Assembly (NCBI GenBank): GCA_022562655.1
Contig: JADFOU010000027.1
Location: 1 to 12,832 of the forward strand
DNA length: 12,832 bases
From: a candidate division TA06 bacterium
GTDB lineage: Bacteria; Hydrothermota; DG-26; E44-bin18; JADFOU01
Direction: 5' to 3'
Shown: positions 1 through 6,472 of the stretch, piece by piece
How the letters are laid out: each line of letters begins with the position of its first letter
Position numbering within the stretch: the first letter of the stretch is position 1
The notes under the pieces: generated by a model
Told to the model about the DNA's origin: nothing
Database searches by the model: none
Seen by the model: the letters and a program-made list of their open reading frames with translations, nothing else
Made by a program: the position numbers and the translations under genes

Positions 1-1
1 C

Positions 2-160
2 CGATCTAACCGGGACCGGCATACCTCTGCCCGAGGACACGGTGTCTTTGGGAGTGTGGGTGGACAGCAGCGCTCTGGACGAATTGAATGTGCAGGTCTT
101 TTCTGGCATTTCGTTGATGTTGTTTGGATTTTTGTCTTTCCTACATTGTACTTGATATAA
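2..160 (+). CDS. Cytochrome c oxidase subunit III, 3' end only
   Basis: The window opens inside this gene; 52 codons and a TAA stop are visible. The last residues include the WHFVDVVWIF signature that ends the final transmembrane helix of heme-copper oxidase subunit III. Subunit III is a membrane protein of the terminal oxidase that stabilises subunit I and the proton pathway. The amino-terminal part of the visible peptide is arginine- and glycine-rich, as in the loop before this last helix. The neighbours downstream (subunit IV-like, ctaA, ctaB) support an aa3-type oxidase operon. The rest of the gene and presumably subunits I and II lie before the window. Confidence 0.9.
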   Translation, partial: RSNRDRHTSARGHGVFGSVGGQQRSGRIECAGLFWHFVDVVWIFVFPTLYLI

Positions 161-169
161 TTCTGAAAT

Positions 170-186
170 GTCCGCCAGAGGCGGAC
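170..186. repeat. GC-rich short palindrome upstream of the subunit IV-like gene
   Basis: Seven-base arms (gtccgcc and ggcggac, 170-176 and 180-186) surround a 3-base loop. It lies 9 bases after the subunit III stop and is followed by an AT-rich word-like run (about 186-206) that reaches the start codon of the next gene. It resembles the other GC palindromes in this window (4634-4652, 4897-4912, 6091-6103). It is too short and lacks a T-run, so I do not call it a terminator. Confidence 0.6.
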
Positions 187-203
187 TAATTTTGCAATTT
201 AAA

Positions 204-536
204 ATGACAGACAAAAACCATACCTCCATTCGGATATACCTATGGATCTTTGGCGCACTGACAGTGCTGACGGGAGTTACTGTAGCGGTCTCTTATCTCC
301 ATCTGTCTCTTGGACCCGCGATTGCTCTTGCAATTATGATCGCAACTTTAAAAGCAAGCCTAGTTGTTGCCTACTTCATGCACCTCCGATTCGAACGAGT
401 ACTGATTTTCTGGCTGCTTGCAATGACGGCTTTCATTGTGATCATCCTTTTTATTGTTCCCATTACGGCTTTTGTGGGAATCACGCCCTCGGCCGCCATT
501 GGTCATCCCACTCCAATAGAAACCCATGTCCATTAA
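204..536 (+). CDS. Cytochrome c oxidase subunit IV-like protein
   Basis: This is a 110-residue protein with three predicted membrane helices (about 12-33, 38-62 and 67-90). The second helix ends in KASLVVAYFMHL, which is the hallmark of the bacterial subunit IV family (COX4_pro, CyoD/CoxD-like). It is probably an accessory subunit of the terminal oxidase encoded just upstream. I start it at the ATG at 204. An in-frame ATG at 168 would add residues read from the palindrome and the AT-rich run, which look like inserted repeat sequence and not protein. Neither start has a clear ribosome-binding site. The carboxyl end is short, with several histidines. Confidence 0.85.
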   Translation: MTDKNHTSIRIYLWIFGALTVLTGVTVAVSYLHLSLGPAIALAIMIATLKASLVVAYFMHLRFERVLIFWLLAMTAFIVIILFIVPITAFVGITPSAAIGHPTPIETHVH

Positions 537-538
537 AT

Positions 539-580
539 CAATTCTCAATTTTCATTGCTAATTTTGCATTGTTAATTATC
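539..580. repeat. Heptad-periodic AT-rich tract, 42 bp (6 x 7)
   Basis: The stretch divides into six 7-base units of the type caattNt/cattgNt, for example caattct, caatttt, cattgct and cattgtt. It begins 2 bases after the TAA of the upstream gene and ends exactly at the ATG of the next gene. It therefore makes up nearly the whole intergenic gap and replaces the ribosome-binding site region. The word attgctaattttgcatt inside it recurs with one change at 2904-2920. Confidence 0.65.
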
Positions 581-997
581 ATGTCTCTTAGATCTTTTCA
601 TATCTTTTTCATTGTACTCTCAGCCTCATTTTGTCTGGGTTTTGCCGGCTGGACGCTCAGGGCCTATATGCTGGGGTCTCCAGGTGTTTTGACCTGGGGT
701 GCATTGTCACTTCTGATGGGGATCTTTCTGATTCCTTATTTGAGATGGTTTTTAAAAAACTCCCGGCGAGAAGACCTTTTGCGCCGAGCCAGTAAGTATC
801 TTGGATGTGCCGTCTGCTTTGCTGGAAGCGGCGCCGATCCGAACACCGCAGCGATGGGAGTTGCTTTCAGTTGGGGTGCAGTCCTTCTTCTCGGTGCTAC
901 TATGGGAATCCTTGGGACTATTGTATTTTCTGTGATTCGTATTGAGAAAGAACGAAACCACCCACAAAAGCGCATATGGTATAATATAGATGATTAA
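581..997 (+). CDS. Small cox-cluster membrane protein, possible two-part fusion
   Basis: This 138-residue protein has an amino-terminal part with two predicted helices (about 5-27 and 33-51) followed by a basic stretch. The second part starts near residue 60 with KYLGCAVCFAG, has a DPN motif, and ends in one more helix (about 90-113). From memory, small proteins of both kinds occur as separate genes in oxidase clusters of several phyla: one begins with an LRxFHxxFI-like segment and the other has a CxVCxG motif before one helix. Here they would be one protein. The cysteine pair might bind a metal, but the function is unknown. It starts at the ATG directly after a heptad tract, with no ribosome-binding site visible. 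Confidence 0.7.
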   Translation: MSLRSFHIFFIVLSASFCLGFAGWTLRAYMLGSPGVLTWGALSLLMGIFLIPYLRWFLKNSRREDLLRRASKYLGCAVCFAGSGADPNTAAMGVAFSWGAVLLLGATMGILGTIVFSVIRIEKERNHPQKRIWYNIDD

Positions 998-1079
998 ATG
1001 AAAGGGATGAGCAGATTTCCAGTAAAAGAGAAAAATTTTCCCGATTGATTGGATTGATTTGAGAAGAGATTTGAAAAAG

Positions 1080-1985
1080 ATGACTTCATCGGGCGTTCAT
1101 CGGTTTGCCGTGGTCACCTCCACATTTGCCTTTCTATTGATCGTGGTGGGAGCTTTCGTGACCTCAACCGGCTCTGGCATGGCTGTGCCGGATTGGCCGA
1201 CCTCTTTTGGATACAACATGTTCCTCTTTCCCATCTCCAAAATGGCTGGAGGCATATTCTATGAACACAGCCACCGCTTGCTCGGTGCCTTCGTCGGAAT
1301 CCTCACAACGATCCTTGCCTTCTGGCTATGGTTGACAAACCGGAGACGCTTGCTCCGGGGACTGGGACTTCTTGCACTCGGTGGTGTCATTGCTCAAGGC
1401 CTTCTGGGAGGACTCAGAGTAACTCTGGTGAATGAGAATCTTGCCATCATACACGCAGCCTTTGCCCAGGCATTCTTCGCCCTCACCGTAATCCTCGCCC
1501 TCTTCACCTCACCGTCGTGGCAAGAAGGCAAGAATACATCTCATCCGACATCCAGCATCCAGAATCCAGCATCTAACATCCGGATCCTCTCTCTGTTAAC
1601 CACAATTCTCATCTTCCTTCAACTCATTTTTGGAGCTGTCTTGAGACACACGGGAACACGACTTGACGCTCATCTCTCACTGGCATTCATGGTCACTATC
1701 TTTATCGTTATGATTGCTTTAAGAATTTTTCGAAACCACTTAGACAATCCAATTCTTATGCGACATGCTTCTATCCTTCTCGGACTGCTGGTTTTCCAGC
1801 TCTCTCTGGGACTTGCCTCACTTTTTTCCACTAAGGCTCAGGTGATCCTGACAACAGTCCATGTAGCGACTGGAGCCCTTCTTCTGTCATCCAGTCTAAT
1901 TCTTACGCTACAAAGCTACCGTTTTCTAAATCAAGTTCAAAAGAGTCTACACCCTTCCTTTGTTCTTCAGGAGGCACAATCATAA
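1080..1985 (+). CDS. ctaA: Heme A synthase (CtaA/COX15 family)
   Basis: This 301-residue protein has eight predicted membrane helices. It converts heme O to heme A in the cytoplasmic membrane for the aa3 oxidase. All four heme-ligand histidines of the family are visible: the EHSHR motif (Glu62, His63) in helix 2, IIHAAF (His125) in helix 4, DAHLSL (His198) in helix 6 and TVHVATG (His261) in helix 8. I use the ATG at 1080, preceded by a purine-rich gagaagag; a TTG at 1059 in the same frame is an alternative. Residues 155-168, in the loop between helices 4 and 5, are read from a 42-bp heptad repeat and look like an in-frame insertion. ctaB follows after 11 bases. Confidence 0.95.
   Translation: MTSSGVHRFAVVTSTFAFLLIVVGAFVTSTGSGMAVPDWPTSFGYNMFLFPISKMAGGIFYEHSHRLLGAFVGILTTILAFWLWLTNRRRLLRGLGLLALGGVIAQGLLGGLRVTLVNENLAIIHAAFAQAFFALTVILALFTSPSWQEGKNTSHPTSSIQNPASNIRILSLLTTILIFLQLIFGAVLRHTGTRLDAHLSLAFMVTIFIVMIALRIFRNHLDNPILMRHASILLGLLVFQLSLGLASLFSTKAQVILTTVHVATGALLLSSSLILTLQSYRFLNQVQKSLHPSFVLQEAQS
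1542..1583. repeat. Heptad repeat (consensus catccag, 6 units) inside ctaA
   Basis: Six tandem 7-base units match catccag with 36 of 42 positions identical. The tract starts on a codon boundary and spans exactly 14 codons (residues 155-168), so the frame is kept. Because 7 and 3 share no factor, the peptide itself repeats every 7 residues (HPTSSIQ, then NPASNIR). The site is the hydrophilic central loop between the two halves of CtaA, where an insertion should be tolerated. Confidence 0.85.
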
Positions 1986-1996
1986 GACCCATTCAA

Positions 1997-2896
1997 ATGA
2001 AGACCCATACCCATATACTGGATGTAGCTCTTCCAATTGAGAAGACGCGAATGAGTGTCTACCTCGAATTGACAAAACCGAGGATTACACTACTGGTACT
2101 CATAACCACACTTGCTGGATTCTACCTGGGTTCTCTCGGTTCTTTAAATCTCCTCTTGCTGCTCCACACCCTCATCGGAACAGCTCTCACGGCAGGAGGG
2201 GCAAGTGCTTTAAATATGGTTTTGGAAAGAGACGTGGATTCCCGAATGAGAAGAACGAAAAACCGTCCCATCCCTTCTGGACGTCTCCAATGTGAAGAAG
2301 CCCTCCTCTTCGGAATCATACTCTCCGCTAGTGGAATTTTCTACCTAACAGTAGGTGTAAATCTCTTCACTGGGCTTATTGCCTCATTAACGCTTTACAG
2401 CTACCTCTTCCTATACACTCCGTTGAAAAGGACGACTCCATTTTCCACCTTGATTGGTGCAATTCCTGGCGCCCTCCCCCCGGTGATGGGTTGGTCTGCG
2501 GCACGCGGCGAAATCTCTCTGGGAGCCTGGGTCCTCTTCTCCATCCTCTTCCTCTGGCAACTCCCTCATTTTCTTGCCCTCGCCTGGCTCTATCGGGAAG
2601 ACTACGCCCGTGCAGGATTTCCAATGCTTCCTGTTCTCGACCCGGACGGAGAGAGGACAGGCCGTCATATTGCCTTATATTGTCTTGCCCTCATCCCGGT
2701 TTCCCTCGCGCCAACCCTCTTGGGTCTGGCTGGACCAACTTATTTCTTTGGAGCCCTCGCGTTAGGTCTCGTGTTTTTTGGATTCGGCCTTTCCTTTCTC
2801 ATCTTCAAATCCAAGGCTTTTGCAAGACGTCTCTTTAGAACTTCCGTAATTTATCTCCCCCTCTTGCTAATCCTTATGATGCTCAATAAAATTTGA
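1997..2896 (+). CDS. ctaB: Protoheme IX farnesyltransferase (heme O synthase)
   Basis: This 299-residue UbiA-family membrane prenyltransferase transfers farnesyl from farnesyl diphosphate to protoheme, giving heme O, the substrate of CtaA encoded just upstream. The first aspartate-rich motif is complete (Asn73, Asp79, Asp81, then MRRTKNRP at 84-91). The second polar motif is YREDYARAGFPML at 199-211. About nine helices are predicted. The start is uncertain: the ATG at 1997 has a good aggagg at 1969-1974, but 22 bases away, which is too far. The ATG at 2051 gives a protein starting MSVYLELTKPR, close to where many family members begin. Its TGA stop lies inside a heptad-periodic AT tract. Confidence 0.94.
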   Translation: MKTHTHILDVALPIEKTRMSVYLELTKPRITLLVLITTLAGFYLGSLGSLNLLLLLHTLIGTALTAGGASALNMVLERDVDSRMRRTKNRPIPSGRLQCEEALLFGIILSASGIFYLTVGVNLFTGLIASLTLYSYLFLYTPLKRTTPFSTLIGAIPGALPPVMGWSAARGEISLGAWVLFSILFLWQLPHFLALAWLYREDYARAGFPMLPVLDPDGERTGRHIALYCLALIPVSLAPTLLGLAGPTYFFGALALGLVFFGFGLSFLIFKSKAFARRLFRTSVIYLPLLLILMMLNKI

Positions 2897-2929
2897 AATG
2901 CTAATTGCTAATTTTACATTTTGCATTGA
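2888..2929. repeat. Heptad-periodic AT-rich tract at the 3' end of ctaB
   Basis: The stretch divides into six 7-base units such as gaaatgc, taattgc, taatttt and acatttt. It overlaps the last codons and the TGA stop of ctaB. The 17-base word at 2904-2920 matches 554-570 at 16 positions. The periodicity is weaker than in the ctaA and mrp copies and the outer limits are a judgement. Confidence 0.5.
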
Positions 2930-3005
2930 ATCCGTTCATCTTGTAATGCGAATACCTAATTTTTCGATTTCAATTGAATCTTCACCATTAAAGTGAGGAG
3001 AAACA
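2930..3005 (+). promoter_or_regulatory. Leader of the universal stress gene with strong ribosome-binding site
   Basis: The 109-base gap after ctaB is the first place where a new transcript could begin. Its last part carries gaggag at 2996-3001, 4 to 5 bases before the ATG at 3006. A near-palindrome, gatttcaattgaatc, lies about 40 bases upstream of the start. I see no sigma-70 promoter I would defend, so the call rests on spacing and the ribosome-binding site. Confidence 0.35.
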
Positions 3006-4880
3006 ATGGTTAAAAAGATTTATGTCCCCTTGGACAATTCGGACCATTCCAACGCCTGCCTCACCCTTGCGGTGGATCTGGCAAAGAGGTTCGATGCCTC
3101 AGTGATAGGAAGCCATGTCTACGCCGCCAAGATGCATGACTACCGTTTCAAACAGATGGAATACACCCTTCCTGAGGAGTACCAGGTTGAGGCGGAATTG
3201 GAAAGGCAGCGAAAGATCCATGATTCTCTCATCACAATGGGGCTCAAGTTGATCACTGAATCCTATATTGATGTGCTGGATCAAAGATGCCAAGAAGCGA
3301 AGATTCCTTTTGAACGGAAGATGTTCGACGGTCGAACCTTTCAGCCTATCGTAGAGGATATCCAGAATAACGATTATGATCTCGTCATTATGGGTGCCCT
3401 CGGGTTGGGGGCTGTGAAACACAGTACCCTGGGAAGTGTTACAGATCGGGTGATCCGCAGAACAACAATTGACACCTGGGTTGTCAAGGATATAGAAACC
3501 AATGGCAATGGAATCGGAACGGATCGACCCATTCTTGTTGGATTGGATGGAAGTCCTCAGTCTTTCGCAGGTCTTAAGACCGCTATTTCGCTTGCGAAAT
3601 TACTCAATCAAAGACTTGAAGCCGTCGCCGTCTATGACCCCTATCTTCACTATGTCATGTTCAACTCCATCATCGGGGTCCTCTCTGAAAAGGCCTCCAA
3701 GGTCTTCCGTTTCAAAGACCAGGAGCAACTCCATGAGGAGATCATTGACACAGGACTGGCAAAAATCTACCAATCCCATCTGGAAGTTGGAAAGAAACTT
3801 GCGAAAGAAGAAGGTGTGGAATTGACCATTACCTTAATGGATGGCAAAGCCTTTGAAAAGGTCCTTCTCTACGCTGACAAGGTCAAGCCCTTCCTTTTGG
3901 TTATTGGTCGAATCGGAATTCATAGCGATGACACGATGGATATCGGTTCCAATGCCGAAAATATCCTCCGCCTTGCCCCTTGTGACGTCTTCCTCTCCAG
4001 TCAGAAATTCTATCCTCCCATCGACCTCAAGGCAGAAGAGACCATGGTCTGGACCGAAGAGGCAGAAGAGAAGATGAAGCGAGTTCCAGGACATGTACGG
4101 GGAATTGCCCGGACCGCTGTCCTTCGATTTGCCTTTGAACGAGGTCACTCCATTGTCTCCTCCTCTGTAGTCCAGGAAGTACTGGAACTCTTTATGCCCA
4201 AAAAGACCAAAAAAACAATGGCCAATCTGGCAATCGAACTTGCCATCGAGCAGATCCGATCCGGAAAAGGAGTTACTTATATCTGCAGTGGATGTGGTCA
4301 CGCAGCCAGAGATTTCAAGCCCGTTCGGTGCTCGGTCTGTGGAGCAGGTGGGGAAAAGTTTCAAAAGATTGACAAAAAGACCATTGAGGCGTTGGGAAGT
4401 GAGGAAGGTGGAATTGAAGAGGAGACCACTTTTGACGGTGTGAAACTCCAGTGGACAGATGACGCACGGGGACTTTTGAAAACCATCTCCTCTGGTTATG
4501 TCCGCCGGAGAACCCGTGCTCGAATCGAAAAGGTCGCCAAAGTTCAGCGTCTTCCGGTTATCACAAAGGAACTCACCCTCCAGATGATCGAGGAGACAAC
4601 GGGGGAAACCCAGGAATTGAAACATGATAGTAGGACAGGCGTCTCGCCTGTCTGGACGGATGAAGCGGTTCATCGCCTCGAGCAGGTCCCTGCCGGGTTT
4701 ATGAGGAGCATGACGAAAGACAAGATTGAAAAATTAGCATTGGAGAAGGGCATATCAAAAATTGACCTCTCTCTTTCAGAGGAAGCCATTGGTAAGGCAA
4801 AAGAAACCATGACACATACCATCGTGAATTATCTTCAAGGAGAGAAGGATCAGAAAAAAATCAGAGAAGATCTAAAGTAA
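3006..4880 (+). CDS. Double universal stress protein fused to three PCP_red modules and a zinc ribbon
   Basis: This is a 624-residue soluble protein. Residues 1-162 and 174-332 are two UspA domains. Both keep the ATP-binding pattern G-x2-G-x9-G-S (Gly130, Gly133, Gly143, Ser144; and Gly301, Gly304, Gly314, Ser315), so nucleotide binding is expected. Residues about 347-397, 482-533 and 549-602 are PCP_red modules, each starting with a W-T-x-E/D-A motif. This module is known from the C-terminus of light-independent protochlorophyllide reductase subunits. Between the first and second lies a ribbon with Cys427, Cys430, Cys442 and Cys445, likely to bind zinc or iron. Residues 541-549, before module 3, are read from a GC palindrome. 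The start has a strong gaggag site. mrp and a second PCP_red gene follow. The function is unknown; ATP sensing coupled to a cofactor-handling module is a guess. Confidence 0.88.
   Translation: MVKKIYVPLDNSDHSNACLTLAVDLAKRFDASVIGSHVYAAKMHDYRFKQMEYTLPEEYQVEAELERQRKIHDSLITMGLKLITESYIDVLDQRCQEAKIPFERKMFDGRTFQPIVEDIQNNDYDLVIMGALGLGAVKHSTLGSVTDRVIRRTTIDTWVVKDIETNGNGIGTDRPILVGLDGSPQSFAGLKTAISLAKLLNQRLEAVAVYDPYLHYVMFNSIIGVLSEKASKVFRFKDQEQLHEEIIDTGLAKIYQSHLEVGKKLAKEEGVELTITLMDGKAFEKVLLYADKVKPFLLVIGRIGIHSDDTMDIGSNAENILRLAPCDVFLSSQKFYPPIDLKAEETMVWTEEAEEKMKRVPGHVRGIARTAVLRFAFERGHSIVSSSVVQEVLELFMPKKTKKTMANLAIELAIEQIRSGKGVTYICSGCGHAARDFKPVRCSVCGAGGEKFQKIDKKTIEALGSEEGGIEEETTFDGVKLQWTDDARGLLKTISSGYVRRRTRARIEKVAKVQRLPVITKELTLQMIEETTGETQELKHDSRTGVSPVWTDEAVHRLEQVPAGFMRSMTKDKIEKLALEKGISKIDLSLSEEAIGKAKETMTHTIVNYLQGEKDQKKIREDLK
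4634..4652. repeat. GC palindrome inside the universal stress/PCP_red gene
   Basis: Arms gacaggcg and cgcctgtc surround a 3-base tct loop. In the reading frame it gives RTGVSPV, placed exactly in the linker between PCP_red modules 2 and 3. The sequence has the look of a dispersed palindromic element and not of linker protein, and the frame is kept. Confidence 0.7.
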
Positions 4881-4888
4881 ATGATTCT

Positions 4889-4925
4889 TGTAGGGGTCCC
4901 GCCAAGGCGGGATGTTCGCCCTTTG
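4889..4925. repeat. Intergenic GC palindromic element
   Basis: The core has arms tcccgcc (4897-4903) and ggcggga (4906-4912), flanked by gtagggg on the left and gttcgccc on the right. It fills about half of the 79-base gap between the universal stress gene and mrp. A gtagggg-to-gcccttt layout also appears at 5862-5890, so the two may belong to one family. It has no T-run typical of an intrinsic terminator. Confidence 0.6.
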
Positions 4926-4959
4926 GGTAGTGGGGCAAATATAACCATTTAACCAATAA

Positions 4960-5865
4960 ATGAAACGCTACAAAGACTTTGCAAGCGACGGCGGTTCCAA
5001 CATCGTGGGACAAGTTGTTGACCAACAAACCCGTCTCCGTTCCCGTCTTGCGAGTGTAAAGCACACCGTAGCCGTGATGAGCGGAAAGGGCGGCGTGGGG
5101 AAGAGTGCTGTGACGGTCAATTTAGCCTCCGCCCTTTCTCTTCAGGGGTATCGACTGGGAATCCTGGACGCTGATATCAATGGTCCCTCCATTGCAAAAA
5201 TGACTGGAATTCAGCGTTCAGCATTCAGCATTCAGCATTCAGCATTCAAAAACGGTCTTCCCCCAGCCATCGGCTTCCTGGGTCTCCGGGTCATCTCGAT
5301 GGACCTCTTCCTTCCCGATGAGAAAACTCCTGTCACCTGGGATGCCCCTACCCAGAAAGAAGCCTATGTCTGGCGAGGCACAATGGAGATGACCACTCTG
5401 AGGGAGTTTCTCACCGATACAGAATGGGGAGACCTCGACTATTTATTGATTGACCTCCCTCCTGGAACAGACCGCCTTCCCAACATCGCCGGATTACTTC
5501 CCCAACTGAGTGGAACTCTCATCCTCACCATCCCATCAGAAGTTTCTCAGGCAGTTGTGAAGAAGTCAATCACCCTAGCCAAGGAGCACCTCAAAACTCC
5601 TGTCATTGGGCTAATTGAGAATATGAAAGGCTACGCCTGTCCCCACTGCGGAAACATTGGCGAACTCTTCCATAGCTCAGGCATCCTTGCCTGTGAAGAA
5701 ATGGCAAAGAACTTAGGGATCCCCTATTTAGGAAGTATTCCTTTTGACCCCCGAATCTCCCTTACCACAGATGTAGGTAAACCTTTTATGTCAGAATTCG
5801 GCGACTCCCCCGCCGCCAAGGCCATTATCGAAATTGCAGAAAAGATCAAAACTTTTATTTTGTAG
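4960..5865 (+). CDS. mrp: Mrp/NBP35-family P-loop ATPase (ApbC-like Fe-S carrier)
   Basis: This 301-residue cytoplasmic protein has the deviant Walker A motif SGKGGVGKS at 41-49 with signature Lys43, the DADINGPS motif at 70-77, and a CPHC pair (Cys227, Cys230) that in this family bridges an Fe-S cluster between two subunits. Family members assemble and deliver Fe-S clusters. The usual PPGTGD is PPGTDR here (168-172), a local variant. Residues 84-97 are read from a 42-bp heptad repeat. The ATG at 4960 has no ribosome-binding site; a GTG at 5005 is an alternative. The TAG stop lies inside a palindromic repeat. Its position between two PCP_red genes hints that those proteins need an Fe-S or metal partner. 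Confidence 0.9.
   Translation: MKRYKDFASDGGSNIVGQVVDQQTRLRSRLASVKHTVAVMSGKGGVGKSAVTVNLASALSLQGYRLGILDADINGPSIAKMTGIQRSAFSIQHSAFKNGLPPAIGFLGLRVISMDLFLPDEKTPVTWDAPTQKEAYVWRGTMEMTTLREFLTDTEWGDLDYLLIDLPPGTDRLPNIAGLLPQLSGTLILTIPSEVSQAVVKKSITLAKEHLKTPVIGLIENMKGYACPHCGNIGELFHSSGILACEEMAKNLGIPYLGSIPFDPRISLTTDVGKPFMSEFGDSPAAKAIIEIAEKIKTFIL
5209..5250. repeat. Heptad repeat (consensus attcagc, 6 units) inside mrp
   Basis: Six tandem 7-base units match attcagc at 39 of 42 positions. The tract begins and ends on codon boundaries, adding 14 residues with a 7-residue period (IQRSAFS then IQHSAFK) at residues 84-97, just after the DADINGPS motif. Most family members pass directly from this motif to the next strand with a shorter loop. 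The unit is a rotation of cattcag and so differs from the ctaA unit catccag by one transition. Confidence 0.9.
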
Positions 5866-5890
5866 GGGTAGACCGATGTGTCTGCCCTTT
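5862..5890. repeat. Palindromic element containing the mrp stop codon
   Basis: An imperfect stem pairs the gtagggg-tagac side (5862-5873) with gtctgccct (5879-5887). The TAG that ends mrp (5863-5865) is the first part of this element. It shares its outer words with the element at 4889-4925. It could work as a weak transcript-end hairpin, but there is no long T-run. Confidence 0.5.
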
Positions 5891-5912
5891 CCTTTTTGAA
5901 GAGGGACTAAAA

Positions 5913-6470
5913 ATGAAATTTTTATGCGTCTCCTGCGATGAACAGATGAAGTTGAAAGAGACCCAGGGACCAGACGAAGGGTCTTTTACCATCGTCTTCC
6001 GATGTCCCAAGTGCGAAAGGGAATTTGCCCTTCTCACAAATCCCATGGAGACCCAGGTGGTCCGAGCCTTAGATATCAAGATAGGGGGGAGCCCGAATCG
6101 GGCGGCTGAACCCATGGAGGCGACCCGTACTTTTCTCACTCCTCTAAGCCAAAAGGGAGAACCTAAAATTCCGAATTCCGAACTCCAAACTCCAAAATCA
6201 ACAGAGTCCGCCTCCCTGGCCGGGGGCCAGGCAGGGAAGGAGGGCTCGGCAAGCGGACCCGGCTGTCCCTTCACAGAGATAGTAAACGAAGCCTTTCAAA
6301 AATCGGAACAAATGGTCTGGGTGAAAGAAGCGGAAGAGCGTATGGGAAAGATCCCTGAAGCAGTGAGACCGATGGCAAAGATGGGAATTGAGCATTATGC
6401 AAGAGAAAAAGGTTATAAAGAGATTACCCTACAGGTTCTGGAAGAAGCAAAAGGAAAATTTGGAATGTAG
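5913..6470 (+). CDS. Zinc-ribbon and PCP_red protein with a repeat-derived linker
   Basis: This 185-residue protein begins with a zinc ribbon (Cys5, Cys8, Cys31, Cys34) and ends with one PCP_red module (about 134-185, starting MVWVKEAEERM), like those of the universal stress fusion upstream. The ribosome-binding site gaggg lies 7 bases before the ATG. The middle (about 57-115) looks like linker built largely from repeats: a GC palindrome at 6091-6103, a heptad tract at 6162-6203 and a GC-rich imperfect hairpin at 6206-6247, all in frame. Cys118 follows. The protein may bind a metal at the ribbon and present it through PCP_red, but its role is not known. Confidence 0.85.
   Translation: MKFLCVSCDEQMKLKETQGPDEGSFTIVFRCPKCEREFALLTNPMETQVVRALDIKIGGSPNRAAEPMEATRTFLTPLSQKGEPKIPNSELQTPKSTESASLAGGQAGKEGSASGPGCPFTEIVNEAFQKSEQMVWVKEAEERMGKIPEAVRPMAKMGIEHYAREKGYKEITLQVLEEAKGKFGM
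6084..6109. repeat. GC palindrome in the linker of the zinc-ribbon/PCP_red gene
   Basis: Arms gcccga and tcgggc (6091-6096, 6098-6103) surround a single base, after a run of G. Translated in frame it adds glycine, proline and alanine residues around position 58-66. It has the style of the other GC palindromes in the window. Confidence 0.45.
6162..6203. repeat. Heptad repeat (ttccgaa/ctccaaa units) inside the zinc-ribbon/PCP_red gene
   Basis: The four central units are clear (ttccgaa twice, ctccaaa twice); one degenerate unit on each side brings it to 42 bases. The peptide again has a 7-residue period (PKIPNSE, then LQTPKST) at residues 84-97. The reading frame is kept and the tract lies in the linker, away from the zinc ribbon and the PCP_red module. 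Confidence 0.7.
6206..6247. repeat. GC-rich imperfect hairpin in the same linker
   Basis: tccctggcc pairs with ggccag-gc-aggga around a short G-rich loop. It follows the heptad tract by 2 bases and is read in frame as a glycine-alanine-serine stretch. Together with the two neighbouring elements it accounts for much of the linker. Confidence 0.55.
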
Positions 6471-6472
6471 GT

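Noticed and set aside
168..203. Start of the subunit IV-like gene at ATG 168
   Set aside because: The extra 12 residues come from a GC palindrome and an AT-rich word run, and the family usually begins close to the residues encoded from 204.
242..580. Long open frame reaching back from the 581 gene to 242
   Set aside because: It overlaps the subunit IV-like gene in another frame, has no hydrophobic pattern that fits, and the ATG at 581 starts the plausible membrane protein.
998..1048. 16-codon frame overlapping the stop of the 581 gene
   Set aside because: It has no ribosome-binding site or recognisable features, and the length is within chance.
3834..4673. 279-codon open frame on the minus strand
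   Set aside because: It lies opposite the second universal stress domain and the PCP_red modules, whose motifs are certain, and it has no recognisable domain.
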